Assembly: GCF_017104565.1 (NCBI RefSeq)
Contig: NZ_JAAGPD010000005.1
Span: 124,001 to 188,000, forward strand
Direction: 5' to 3'
Source: Paraburkholderia sp. Tr-20389
Lineage (GTDB): Bacteria; Pseudomonadota; Gammaproteobacteria; Burkholderiales; Burkholderiaceae
DNA: 64,000 nucleotides
Shown here: in pieces, positions 18,180 through 26,526 of the stretch
How positions within the stretch are numbered: position 1 is the first letter of the stretch
How the letters are laid out: the number at the start of each line of letters is the position of its first letter
Translations under genes and position numbers: made by a program
The notes under the pieces: generated by a model
Databases searched by the model: none
Seen by the model: the letters and a program-made list of their open reading frames with translations, nothing else
Told to the model about the DNA's origin: nothing

Positions 18180-19037
18180 ATGGGTTCCAAAGACTTTTTA
18201 GCGTTCATCAGCTATCGGCGCGTCGATAGCTGGGCGGCGTCTCGTTGGCTCGCGGACAGCATCGGCCGGACATTCGGCCCACAAAGCGTATTCATTGACT
18301 CCGAGGCGATCCGTGTGTCCAACAACTGGAAGGATCGAATCAAAGAGGCTCTGGATTCGGCAACCGTCGTGATCCCAGTGATTGGGCCGAGATGGCTTTC
18401 CACAGCAGACGAAAACAGCAAACGGCGCATTGATAAAAAAGACGACTGGGTGCGAAACGAAATACGCCACGCCATCGAATCGAAGACCCGCGTCGCTCCC
18501 GTGCTTCTTTCGAAGACACCTATGCCGACGCAAGGCGCACTTCCTGATGCAATCCGCAAACTCGCGGATTTTCAGGGATTCGAGTTGCGTGACGATCGCT
18601 GGGAAAGCGATCTGCAAGCGCTATTAACGCAAATGGAAAGTTTTGGTTTTGTGCGTCTGTCGCAAGATGCCGTCCGGTACCCGACGCCCGCGCTAAAAAT
18701 CCGCGGACTCGATCCTATCGAATTACAAGCCGGACTTAACCGGCTACCCGGCTGGCAGTGCCTCACTTCGGATCTTCCCAACGCACCGGGTCGTCAGCGC
18801 ATCGAATTGCACCGCAACTTCGTATTCGCTTCTTTTCTGGACGCGGTCGAATTCATGTCGAAGGCTGCTTTGGAAATCGACCGACGCGACCATCATCCTC
18901 GATGGCAGAACCTTTGGCGCACGGTTTCCGTCTGGCTAACGACCTGGGACATCGGGCATACACCGTCCACCCTGGACCTCGAGCTCGCTGCCTACCTCGA
19001 TGAGCTACGCACGCAGTTTCGCGCAGTTGCGAACTGA
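18180..19037 (+). CDS. TIR domain fused to pterin-4a-carbinolamine dehydratase domain
   Basis: A 285-residue soluble protein with two domains. Residues 5 to about 150 are a TIR domain of the bacterial TIR_2 type: FLAFISYRRVDS, VFIDSEAI, VIPVIGPRWL (residues 64-73) and DDWVRNEIRHAI, where E94 is the likely catalytic Glu of NAD-cleaving TIRs. Residues about 178-276 are a pterin-4a-carbinolamine dehydratase (PCD) domain with HHP at 238-240, W246, W256 and D266, which keeps the family's active-site spacing; a Trp replaces the usual third His. The next gene is a stand-alone PCD. G+C is lower than the flanks, suggesting transfer. I know of no characterised protein with this pairing. Confidence 0.85.
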   Translation: MGSKDFLAFISYRRVDSWAASRWLADSIGRTFGPQSVFIDSEAIRVSNNWKDRIKEALDSATVVIPVIGPRWLSTADENSKRRIDKKDDWVRNEIRHAIESKTRVAPVLLSKTPMPTQGALPDAIRKLADFQGFELRDDRWESDLQALLTQMESFGFVRLSQDAVRYPTPALKIRGLDPIELQAGLNRLPGWQCLTSDLPNAPGRQRIELHRNFVFASFLDAVEFMSKAALEIDRRDHHPRWQNLWRTVSVWLTTWDIGHTPSTLDLELAAYLDELRTQFRAVAN

Positions 19038-19165
19038 TGCGATCAACATCGAAGACTCGCGGCTCGTACGGCATGCGCGTATTCGTGGAAGAATGAACGT
19101 GCGGTCTGACGCCTCCGTCGGCGCCACTGACACGCCCCTTCCTGCCAACACCACAGGTAAGCACG

Positions 19166-19471
19166 ATGACGCGTAAATTGACTGTTGACGAACGCTCGGC
19201 GCTCTTGAGCGAATTGAACGGTTGGCGAGCATCCACGGATCGCGAAGCGATTCAGTGCGAATATAAGTTCCGCGACTTCAACGAAGCGTTCGGCTTTATG
19301 ACGCGGGTTGCAATCAAGGCGGAGGAAATCGGCCACCATCCAGATTGGTTCAATGTCTACAACGAGGTGAAGATCACGCTACGAACGCATGACCTCGATG
19401 GTGTCACTGAACTCGACGCGCAACTTGCGCGGTTCATAGACGAAGTGGCAAGAACCATGCAACCGAGCTAG
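19166..19471 (+). CDS. phhB: Pterin-4a-carbinolamine dehydratase (4a-hydroxytetrahydrobiopterin dehydratase)
   Basis: A 101-residue complete PCD. It has the full active-site set: E53 or E54, HHP at 57-59, Y65, H75 in LRTHD, and D84. PCDs dehydrate 4a-hydroxytetrahydropterin to recycle the cofactor of aromatic amino acid hydroxylases, and can dimerise or act as transcription partners. No phhA (phenylalanine hydroxylase) is near. Instead it lies 128 bases downstream of the TIR-PCD fusion and aligns along its whole length with that protein's second domain. Ribosome-binding site: CAGGTAAGCACG before ATG. Confidence 0.9.
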   Translation: MTRKLTVDERSALLSELNGWRASTDREAIQCEYKFRDFNEAFGFMTRVAIKAEEIGHHPDWFNVYNEVKITLRTHDLDGVTELDAQLARFIDEVARTMQPS

Positions 19472-19544
19472 TCAGTCGAATCCACGAAAAATGCTGCTGC
19501 GCCGAATTTGAAAGCGTATTGCAGGTAATCAGGCCACCAAACCT

Positions 19545-19775
19545 TCACTTCTTTAGGCCATTTTTAAGGGACACGTAAGAATCCCATGCAGTACGTGCGT
19601 TCGCGTCCAAACCTTCCTGCGACACGGTGGTCTGTCGCTGTACAATCATCAGCGCATACGGCTTGGAGAGCGCGCTTGCCTCCTTGCACAGAACGAGTTC
19701 GTCGCCGGCTGAAGGCGAGCGGGTACGCCAGAAATTGATCGCGGCTTCCAGTTCGTAGATCGTAATATCGGACAT
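19545..19775 (-). CDS. DUF3717-like protein
   Basis: A 76-residue acidic-to-neutral protein starting MSDITIYELEAAINFWR, a pattern I recognise from the DUF3717 family found mainly in Burkholderiales. No membrane segment or signal is visible. Function unknown. It diverges from the response regulator gene with 117 bases between. Confidence 0.75.
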   Translation of the reverse strand: MSDITIYELEAAINFWRTRSPSAGDELVLCKEASALSKPYALMIVQRQTTVSQEGLDANARTAWDSYVSLKNGLKK

Positions 19776-19892
19776 GGCTGGCTGGTCTGTTGAAGGCCGC
19801 ATCGAACGGCACGCCGCATGGCATTCTGTGCAGCAGGCGCCCCGGCGAACCGCGTGCCTCTTGCCTAAACCCATTGTACTTGAGCGAAAACC

Positions 19893-20579
19893 ATGCGACT
19901 CCTTCTGATCGAAGATGACCGCCCCATCGCACGCGGCATCCAAAGCAGTCTCGAACAAGCCGGCTTCACGGTCGACATGGTTCACGACGGCATCTTCGCC
20001 GAACAGGCCCTCACGCAAAACCGCCACGAACTCGTGATCCTCGATCTGGGCCTGCCCGGCATCGACGGCATGACGCTGCTCTCGCGTTTTCGCCAGAGCA
20101 ACCGTCATACGCCCGTGATCGTGCTGACCGCGCGCGACGAACTGAACGACCGCGTGCAGGGCCTCAATTCCGGCGCCGATGACTACATGCTGAAGCCGTT
20201 CGAACCCGCCGAACTCGAAGCACGCATTCGCGCGGTGATGCGCCGCAGCGGACCGCATGGCGACATGCCGCGTCCGGAAGTGTCGCTGGGCGGCGTACGT
20301 CTGTCGGGTGTCGATCGCCGCATTTTCAACGACGACAAGCCGCTCGAACTGTCTCCGCGCGAATTCGCGGTGCTCGAAATGCTGCTGCTGCGTCATGGCC
20401 GCGTGGTCAGCAAGGCGCAACTGCAGGATCACCTGACGCACTTCGGCGGCGATCTCGGCGACACCGCGATCGAAGTCTATGTGCACCGTGTGCGCAAGAA
20501 GCTCGAAAACTGCCGCGTCGAAATCGTCACGGTGCGCGGCTTCGGCTATCTGCTCCAGGAAATCCGCCAGGCGTCATAA
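19893..20579 (+). CDS. OmpR/PhoB family response regulator (TctD-like)
   Basis: A 228-residue two-component regulator. Receiver domain residues 1-118 with phosphoacceptor D51 in LVILDLGLPGIDG and K103-type Lys in the MLKPFEP stretch; winged-helix DNA-binding domain residues about 130-225. It is followed by a sensor kinase gene 174 bases downstream, most likely its partner. TctD/TctE systems control tricarboxylate uptake, but no tricarboxylate transport gene is adjacent here. Confidence 0.9.
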   Translation: MRLLLIEDDRPIARGIQSSLEQAGFTVDMVHDGIFAEQALTQNRHELVILDLGLPGIDGMTLLSRFRQSNRHTPVIVLTARDELNDRVQGLNSGADDYMLKPFEPAELEARIRAVMRRSGPHGDMPRPEVSLGGVRLSGVDRRIFNDDKPLELSPREFAVLEMLLLRHGRVVSKAQLQDHLTHFGGDLGDTAIEVYVHRVRKKLENCRVEIVTVRGFGYLLQEIRQAS

Positions 20580-20753
20580 TAGTCGTCGAGACCGTTGTGG
20601 TCTGACGGCGTCCGGGTTGTCCGACGGGCGGCCGCAAGCGCATCTGCCGATGCGCGGCGGCCGCCTGTGTCATTCAGCCCGGCAGCGGCGAGGCAGGGTC
20701 GCGCGTTCGTCGAGATCCTCCGCCGGCGTCAATCTTTTATCGCGGGTTCGACC

Positions 20754-22253
20754 ATGAACTATCCCGCCGCGAATAGCCTGCGCCGCCAGTTGCTGCGCCG
20801 GCTCGCCGCTCCCCTTTCGCTGCTCGCGCTGATGAGCGGCCTCATCGCGTACTGGCTGGCGTGGCAATACACGCAGCATGTCGTCGACCGTTCGCTCGCC
20901 GATCTCGCCACAGCCATTTCGAAGCAGATCCAGATCGCCGGCCCCGACGCGCCCATCACCGTGCCGCCTCTCGCGCAGGCGATGTTCTCCGACCCCGTCG
21001 AACAGTTGGTCTACCGGATCAGCAACGGCGAAACCGAAATCGCCGGCGACCCAAAGTTGCCGCTGCAGGGCACGAACGTGCGCCGTATGCACTACGCGTA
21101 TGTGTTCGAGACGCATCACGAGGGCACAGCGGTGCGCGTCGCGCAGGTTCGTGTCGATCAGCCGACGGGCAATCCCGTCGTCATCGAAGTCGGCCAGCCG
21201 GTGCATCATCGTTTTCGCATCGCCGCTGAATTTCTGATTGCGATCATGATGCCGCTGCTGCTGTTGCTGCTCGCGGGCTGGGTGATCGTGTGGCGCGTCG
21301 TGAATCAGCAGTTGAACCCGCTGACCGATCTCGCCGATTCGCTGAACCGCCAGACGCATACGTCGCTGGAACCCGTAGACGAAACCTTCGTTCCTGTCGA
21401 AATCCGTCCGCTGACGGGCGCGCTGAATGGCCTGCTCGACCGCTTGAAGTCCGCGCTCGATGCACAGCGCAAGTTCATCGCCGACGCCGCGCATCAGCTG
21501 CGTACGCCGCTCACCGCGATCAAGCTCCACGCCGAGCAGGCTGCCATCGCGCGCGATCCGCAGCAGACGCTCGCGGCCGTCAAGGAGCTGCGTGCCGCCG
21601 CCGATCGCGCGGTACGTCTGTCGAACCAGCTGCTGTCCCTCGCGCGCGCCGAGCCGGGTGAACAGGCCGCGCGTTTCGTCAATCTCGACGTCGCGTCGCT
21701 CGCCTTCGACACGGGCGCCGAATGGGTCCCGCGTGCGCTCGCCGTGCATGTCGATCTCGGCTTCCAGCGGCTCGACGATCCATCGAACGATCACCCGTTG
21801 ATCGCGCGCGGCAATCCTGTGCTGCTGCGCGAAGTGATCGCGAATCTACTGGATAACGCGCTGAAATACGTGCCGCCGTCGCGCATCAACGGCGCGCGCA
21901 TCACGATGACGGTCGCACAATCGGTCGTGGATGGCGTCGCGATGGCGGAAGTCGCCGTCGAGGACAACGGTCCGGGCGTGCCGCTCAAGCAGCAGCCCGA
22001 GCTGTTCAAGCGTTTCTTCCGCGGCGACGGTCAGGGGCAAAGCGACAGCAGCGTCGACGGCGGCGCCGGCCTCGGCCTTGCGATCGTGCACGACATCATG
22101 GCGCTGCATCGCGGCAGCGTGCATTACGAAGATGCCGTCGAAGGTGGAGCGCGCTTTATCGTGCGGCTTCCCGTCGCGACGGGCGCCGTGCTGCGCGAAG
22201 CCGAACCGGCTCGCGAAACAAAAAAACCGGCGCATGCGCCGGTCGATCTCTGA
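20754..22253 (+). CDS. Sensor histidine kinase (TctE-like)
   Basis: A 499-residue membrane kinase. Transmembrane segments lie at about 17-37 and 161-181 around a periplasmic sensor part of the TctE N-terminal type; then HAMP-like linker, HisKA with H247 in DAAHQLRTPLTA, and HATPase_c with NLLDNALKY and GAGLGLAIV. The ATG at 20754 was chosen because the family N-terminus (basic residues followed by a membrane helix) starts here. The last codons (KKPAHAP) coincide with a minus-strand terminator. Confidence 0.9.
   Translation: MNYPAANSLRRQLLRRLAAPLSLLALMSGLIAYWLAWQYTQHVVDRSLADLATAISKQIQIAGPDAPITVPPLAQAMFSDPVEQLVYRISNGETEIAGDPKLPLQGTNVRRMHYAYVFETHHEGTAVRVAQVRVDQPTGNPVVIEVGQPVHHRFRIAAEFLIAIMMPLLLLLLAGWVIVWRVVNQQLNPLTDLADSLNRQTHTSLEPVDETFVPVEIRPLTGALNGLLDRLKSALDAQRKFIADAAHQLRTPLTAIKLHAEQAAIARDPQQTLAAVKELRAAADRAVRLSNQLLSLARAEPGEQAARFVNLDVASLAFDTGAEWVPRALAVHVDLGFQRLDDPSNDHPLIARGNPVLLREVIANLLDNALKYVPPSRINGARITMTVAQSVVDGVAMAEVAVEDNGPGVPLKQQPELFKRFFRGDGQGQSDSSVDGGAGLGLAIVHDIMALHRGSVHYEDAVEGGARFIVRLPVATGAVLREAEPARETKKPAHAPVDL
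22218..22243 (-). terminator. Terminator of the SET-domain gene, inside the kinase coding sequence
   Basis: ACCGGCGCATGCGCCGGT is a perfect 18-bp palindrome (22226-22243) followed on the minus strand by TTTTTTTG. It lies about 70 bases after the minus-strand SET gene and within the final 12 codons of the plus-strand histidine kinase. Confidence 0.75.
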
Positions 22254-22311
22254 AGTTCATCGCCAGAGCGCGCTGCCGTACCATTGCGGAACGTCCGGCA
22301 GGGCGCCTGAA

Positions 22312-22794
22312 TCACTTCTTCTTCTTCGATTTCTTCTCGTCTTTCTTGTCCGGCCGCGCAAGCATCGTGCCGCGGCACTTGCGCGCGCCACAGCGGCATT
22401 CGTATTCCTTCTTCAATTTCTTCGTCTGACGCGCGTCGATCACGAGCCCGTAGTCGTAGAACAGCTCCTCGCCGGCTTCGATATCGCGCAGCGCGTCGAT
22501 ATAGACGTGCCCGTCGATCTCTTCCGCTTCGCAGTTCGGCGCGCACGAGTGGTTGATCCAGCGCGCGCTGTTGCCCTTCACCTTGCCGTCGATCACGTCA
22601 CCGCTATCGAGCGCGAAGTAGAACGTGTGATTCGGTTCGTCCGGGTTATGGGGATGCCGTCGCAGCGCTTCTTTCCACGAGATCCGTTCGCCCTTGTATT
22701 CGATCAGCCGGTCGCCGGCAGCGAGCGGTTCGAGTGCAAACACGCCTTTGCCGTGCACACCCGATTGACGCACAGCGATCCTGCGTGAACTCAT
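22312..22794 (-). CDS. SET domain protein-lysine methyltransferase-like protein
   Basis: A 160-residue protein with a complete SET domain: GKGVFALEPLAAGDRLIEYKG at the start, ARWINHSCAPNCEA (the NHSC S-adenosylmethionine block) and EELFYDYG near the end, followed by a post-SET CRCGARKCRG zinc motif and a Lys-rich tail (KKDEKKSKKKK). Bacterial SET proteins of this size exist in Burkholderia and are thought to modify DNA-binding proteins. Start at 22794 chosen for AAGGATTGATTCA before ATG. Confidence 0.85.
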   Translation of the reverse strand: MSSRRIAVRQSGVHGKGVFALEPLAAGDRLIEYKGERISWKEALRRHPHNPDEPNHTFYFALDSGDVIDGKVKGNSARWINHSCAPNCEAEEIDGHVYIDALRDIEAGEELFYDYGLVIDARQTKKLKKEYECRCGARKCRGTMLARPDKKDEKKSKKKK

Positions 22795-22901
22795 TGAATC
22801 AATCCTTGTAGAACGGTGGATGAGCAAACTCTTGTTCGCCGATGCTTCCGCGTTTCGCGCCATCTCCAGCGATGCATGGCTTTTCTGACGCGGATAGCAA
22901 A

Positions 22902-22924
22902 CGCGGCGCCTTGCTGGCGCCGCG
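22902..22924 (-). terminator. Terminator-like hairpin after the OYE gene
   Basis: CGCGGCGCC and its exact complement around a 5-base loop, followed on the minus strand by TTTGCT. It lies 135 bases after the stop at 23059. Confidence 0.5.
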
Positions 22925-23058
22925 TCGACATGTGACGCAAGCAACGTCACAACCGAAATCGTACACGGATGATGTGGATTCGTTCAACCGTCAGACGCGC
23001 AGATCCGCATCGCATTGCGTGCAATGCGTGATCCGCATCGACAATCGAACGCCGCGTG

Positions 23059-24171
23059 TCAGCGCTGACCGAACGAAATGTCGCCGAACAACGCTTTCTG
23101 GTCGCGCGGCTGCGAGCGCCAGTATTGCGGCGGCGCCTCGACGGTCGCGCCGAGCTTCGCGGCCGCGTGCCACGGCCAACGCGGATCGTAAAGCATCGCG
23201 CGCGCCATCGCGACGAGATCCGCATCGCCCTTTTCGATCAATTGATTGGCGTGCTCAGGGTCCGTGATCAGACCGACGGCCACCGTCGTCAAGCCCGTCG
23301 CTTCCCTGACCGCCTTCGCGAACGGCACCTGATAGCCGGGTTCGAGCGGAATCTTTTGCAAAGGCGATACGCCACCCGACGACACATCGACCCAATCGCA
23401 ACCGCGCTTCTTCAGCTCTTGCGCAAACGCGATCGTGTCTTCGATCGTGATGCCGCCTTCGACCCAGTCGACAGCCGATACGCGCACGCCGACGGGCTTG
23501 TCGGCAGGAAATGCCGCCCGCACGATATCGAAAATTTCGAGCGGGAAACGCATGCGGTTTTCGAGCGAGCCGCCGTATTCGTCGGTGCGCTGGTTGGCGA
23601 GCGGCGACAGAAACTGATGCAGTAGATAGCCATGCGCGGCATGCACTTCGAGCGCATCGATGCCGAGACGCGCGGCACGTCGCGCCGTCGCTGCGAAGGC
23701 TTCGCGAATCCGGTTGAGACCTGCGTTGTCGAGCGCGAGCGGTGCTTCTTCACCCGCCTTGTGCGGAATCGCGGACGGCGCGTGCGGCAGCCAGCCGCCG
23801 TCGGCGACGGGAATCAGTTGTCCGCCTTCCCACGGCACATTGCTCGATGCCTTGCGGCCCGCGTGCGACAGCTGCATCGCGATGTGCACCTTCGAATGCT
23901 TGCGGATCGCGGCGATCACCGGCTTAAGCGCTTCTTCCGTCCTGTCGTCCCACAAGCCGAGATCGGCAGGTGTGATCCGGCCATCGGGTTCGACAGCCGT
24001 CGCCTCGATGCACAGCATGCTCGCGCCCGAGAGAGCGAGATGGCCCAGGTGGATCATGTGCCATGCCGTCGCTTCGCCGCGCTCGGCGGAGTACTGACAC
24101 ATCGGCGACACGACGATGCGGTTCGGCAGCGTCACGCTACGCAGCGTGAGCGGGGTGAAAAGTGCGCTCAT
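23059..24171 (-). CDS. NADH:flavin oxidoreductase, old yellow enzyme family (NamA/YqjM-like)
   Basis: A 370-residue FMN-dependent ene-reductase. The N-terminus MSALFTPLTLRSVTLPNRIVVSPMCQYSAERGEATAWH is the YqjM type (residues 1-38); HVQL-like substrate residues appear as AMQLSHAGRKAS, and the FMN block EVHAAHGYLLHQFLSP is intact. It reduces activated C=C bonds such as in enones or nitro compounds. An ATG six codons upstream (24189) is an alternative start. The ribosome-binding site is weak for both. Confidence 0.88.
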   Translation of the reverse strand: MSALFTPLTLRSVTLPNRIVVSPMCQYSAERGEATAWHMIHLGHLALSGASMLCIEATAVEPDGRITPADLGLWDDRTEEALKPVIAAIRKHSKVHIAMQLSHAGRKASSNVPWEGGQLIPVADGGWLPHAPSAIPHKAGEEAPLALDNAGLNRIREAFAATARRAARLGIDALEVHAAHGYLLHQFLSPLANQRTDEYGGSLENRMRFPLEIFDIVRAAFPADKPVGVRVSAVDWVEGGITIEDTIAFAQELKKRGCDWVDVSSGGVSPLQKIPLEPGYQVPFAKAVREATGLTTVAVGLITDPEHANQLIEKGDADLVAMARAMLYDPRWPWHAAAKLGATVEAPPQYWRSQPRDQKALFGDISFGQR

Positions 24172-24281
24172 GGTTGGGGTGTTACCCATCGAAACTCAAG
24201 AGCGATCGAGCATAGCACCGGGTCTGAAATGCTGCAGACGGCCTGGCGCGCCGCGCCATGACCGGTTTTCAGCGGCGCGAA

Positions 24282-25013
24282 TCAGCTTTGGCCAGCAGGT
24301 CCGTCCAGACGCTTCGTCCACGATTCGACTTCGCCGCTCTCCAGTCGCTTCGTTGCCGTCTTGCGCCACGACGGCGATAGCGTGTCGAGTTGCGCCATGC
24401 TTTCCAACGCCTGCCGATCGTCGCGATCGACATAGAGCACGCGCAGCAGCCGCTCGACACTCCACTGCGCATGCGGACGCGCGAGCCGCTCGATCGTGTC
24501 GCCCGCACCGATCTCGCCGGCTTCCAGCACCCGGTAGTACCAGCCCGTGCGGCGCGTGTGCTGCACGGCGCGCGACATGTCCGCGCGCGCGAACCGCAGG
24601 TTCAGTTTCCAGCACGGCTGCCGGGGCTGCGAAACCTGCACGATCGCCCCGCCGATGCGGTAGACATCGCCGACGCACACATCCGCTTCCGTCAGTCCCG
24701 ACGTGCTGACGTTCTCCCCGAATGCGCCGGGGTGAGCGAGCGTCGCGAGACCGGATGCGCCTGACTGCCATTCGTGTCGCCAGGTCGTGTAGTGATCGAA
24801 CGGATAGTGATGCAGCGCCTTTTCCAGGCCGCCGTGAATCTTGAGTTCGGCCTGCTGATCACCTTCGAGTCCTGTTTCTCCGAGCCACACGCGGCCATCC
24901 ACACGCGTCTTGGCGATCGCGCTCGTCTTGTTCGAGCCGTCGTCGCCGAGCGGCGCGACTTTGCCGGTCAAAACGGCATCGACGGTCAAGACACGGTGAT
25001 CCACGGCATTCAT
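24282..25013 (-). CDS. MOSC domain protein (YiiM-like)
   Basis: A 243-residue protein with the MOSC core: KIHGGLEKALHHYPFDHY, GAFGENVSTSGL, VCVGDVYRIG and the conserved Cys of QPRQPCWKLN, followed by a YiiM-type C-terminal 3-alpha domain. MOSC proteins carry activated sulphur or act with molybdenum cofactor; YiiM is a hydroxylaminopurine reductase in E. coli. It begins 9 bases after the glutamine amidotransferase gene, so they form one operon. Confidence 0.87.
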   Translation of the reverse strand: MNAVDHRVLTVDAVLTGKVAPLGDDGSNKTSAIAKTRVDGRVWLGETGLEGDQQAELKIHGGLEKALHHYPFDHYTTWRHEWQSGASGLATLAHPGAFGENVSTSGLTEADVCVGDVYRIGGAIVQVSQPRQPCWKLNLRFARADMSRAVQHTRRTGWYYRVLEAGEIGAGDTIERLARPHAQWSVERLLRVLYVDRDDRQALESMAQLDTLSPSWRKTATKRLESGEVESWTKRLDGPAGQS

Positions 25014-25022
25014 CGGCGACGT

Positions 25023-25736
25023 TCAGGATTTCCCGGCCACTTGATCGAGCCATTCCCCGAACATGTGGGTCGCCGCGACTTCGAGTTTCGGACCGTGTTT
25101 CGCGGTGTCGGCGCGCAGCGTGCGCACATCGATGCCGTGGCTCGCGATCTCGCCGGCATTGCCGATCAGCCAGGGCTCGAAACGGTCGGTGCGGATTTCA
25201 GGGTGGCATTGCAGGCCAAGCACATGCTTGCCCCACGCGAACCCCTGGTTTTCACAGGCAGGCGTGGACGCGAGATGCACGGCGCCTTGCGGAAGATCGA
25301 ATGTATCGCCGTGCCAATGAAGCATCGACGTGTGCGCCGCGTCCAGATGACGCAGCGGCGACTGCTTGCCGGCATCGGTGAGCGTCAACGGTGTCCAGCC
25401 GATTTCCGTTTGCCCCGATGGATAGACTTTCGCGCCCAGCACGCGCGCGATCAATTGGGCGCCGAGGCAGATGCCGAGCGTCGGCAGGCCGGCTGCGATG
25501 CGTTTCTCGATCATCGCGACGAGCGGCGCGATGGTCGGATAGCGATCGTCGTCGTAGGCGCTGATCGGGCCGCCGAGTATCACCATCAGCGACGGCATCA
25601 CCGGGTTGGGCGCCTCGATGCGCGCAAAGCCGACGTCGAGATAACGCACGGGACGACCGCGTTCGCCGAGCACCCGTTCGAGACTCCCCAGATCCTCGAA
25701 GTGCACGTGGCGTATGGCCAGAACTTCGTGAAGCAT
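25023..25736 (-). CDS. Class I glutamine amidotransferase-like protein
   Basis: A 237-residue cytoplasmic protein with the triad of class I amidotransferases: Cys in LGICLGAQLIA, His in LGLQCHPEI and the following Glu. Such stand-alone proteins (related to YfeJ/GuaA-like) may deamidate gamma-glutamyl compounds. A start at 25751 would add 5 residues. It is the first gene of an operon with the MOSC gene. Confidence 0.85.
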   Translation of the reverse strand: MLHEVLAIRHVHFEDLGSLERVLGERGRPVRYLDVGFARIEAPNPVMPSLMVILGGPISAYDDDRYPTIAPLVAMIEKRIAAGLPTLGICLGAQLIARVLGAKVYPSGQTEIGWTPLTLTDAGKQSPLRHLDAAHTSMLHWHGDTFDLPQGAVHLASTPACENQGFAWGKHVLGLQCHPEIRTDRFEPWLIGNAGEIASHGIDVRTLRADTAKHGPKLEVAATHMFGEWLDQVAGKS

Positions 25737-25881
25737 CGGCGAATCCACCATCAGGTTGACTGGACACGCCCCAAGGCATGCCGGAAGACACGTCGTCTGC
25801 CGATGCGCAAGACGGCGCAAGCTCACCCGCCACCGTTCGCGAATACCCGCGAGCGGCGGCCGGCTCCGCAGTTTAGCCGAC

Positions 25882-26526
25882 TCAGCCTTGCTGCGCGAAG
25901 ATCTTCCAGGTCTTTTTCTGCGTGGCGGCGTCGGCCGTTTCGTGCACCGAGCAATCCAGACGCAGATCGGTATCCGACATCGACAGATCGAGCAGCATGC
26001 AGCGATGCGGCGTTTTCTTCGGGTTCTTGCTCGCCTCGAAATGCGTGCAGGTCACGCACATCCGGTGCGGCGGAATATGGCCTTGCACTTCGAGCTGACG
26101 CACGGTCTTCAGCAGCGTGCGATAGAAAATCGACTGCTCTTCGTCGCGCAGCGTGCCGACCGCCTTCGCGAGAAAGTCCGGCCATTGCGCGGCGCGCTTT
26201 GCAGCCGTGCGGCCGCGTGCCGTCAGACGCACGGCAAGCGCCCGCCCGTCGTCGAGCGCTCGGCGCTTTTCCACAAGGCCCTTGCTTTCGAGCGTGCTCA
26301 CGGCATCGCTCGTGGTCGCGGCCGTCAGCGCGGTTTCACGGGCGATTTCGCCGAGACGCATCGGCCCCTTGCGCTGCATCAGCAGCACCAGGATTTCGCC
26401 TTGGGTAGGCGTCAGACCAGCGCCTTCCGCCCATTCCCATGCCTGGCTCCGCATGGCCGTGCTGAGTCGCAGCAGGCTGTGGGTCACCCGCCCGGTTGCC
26501 TGCTCTCCGTATACGCCTTCGCTCAT
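25882..26526 (-). CDS. MarR family regulator with cysteine-rich C-terminal extension
   Basis: A 214-residue protein. Residues about 10-145 are a MarR winged helix domain (LTPTQGEILVLLMQRKGPMR, TSDAVSTLESKGLV, DDGRALAVRLTARG). Residues 157-195 form an extra segment with C157, C160, C176 and C192 plus H162, H174 and H195. The spacing CxxC-x15-C-x15-C suggests a zinc, iron or Fe-S site, or redox switch. No target gene is adjacent on the same strand; it faces an AT-richer 670-bp region. Confidence 0.85.
   Translation of the reverse strand: MSEGVYGEQATGRVTHSLLRLSTAMRSQAWEWAEGAGLTPTQGEILVLLMQRKGPMRLGEIARETALTAATTSDAVSTLESKGLVEKRRALDDGRALAVRLTARGRTAAKRAAQWPDFLAKAVGTLRDEEQSIFYRTLLKTVRQLEVQGHIPPHRMCVTCTHFEASKNPKKTPHRCMLLDLSMSDTDLRLDCSVHETADAATQKKTWKIFAQQG

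Noticed and set aside
19776-20486. Long minus-strand frame continuing past the DUF3717-like gene
   Set aside because: It is the antisense shadow of the response regulator; only the 76-residue part from 19775 has protein-like composition and a matching family.
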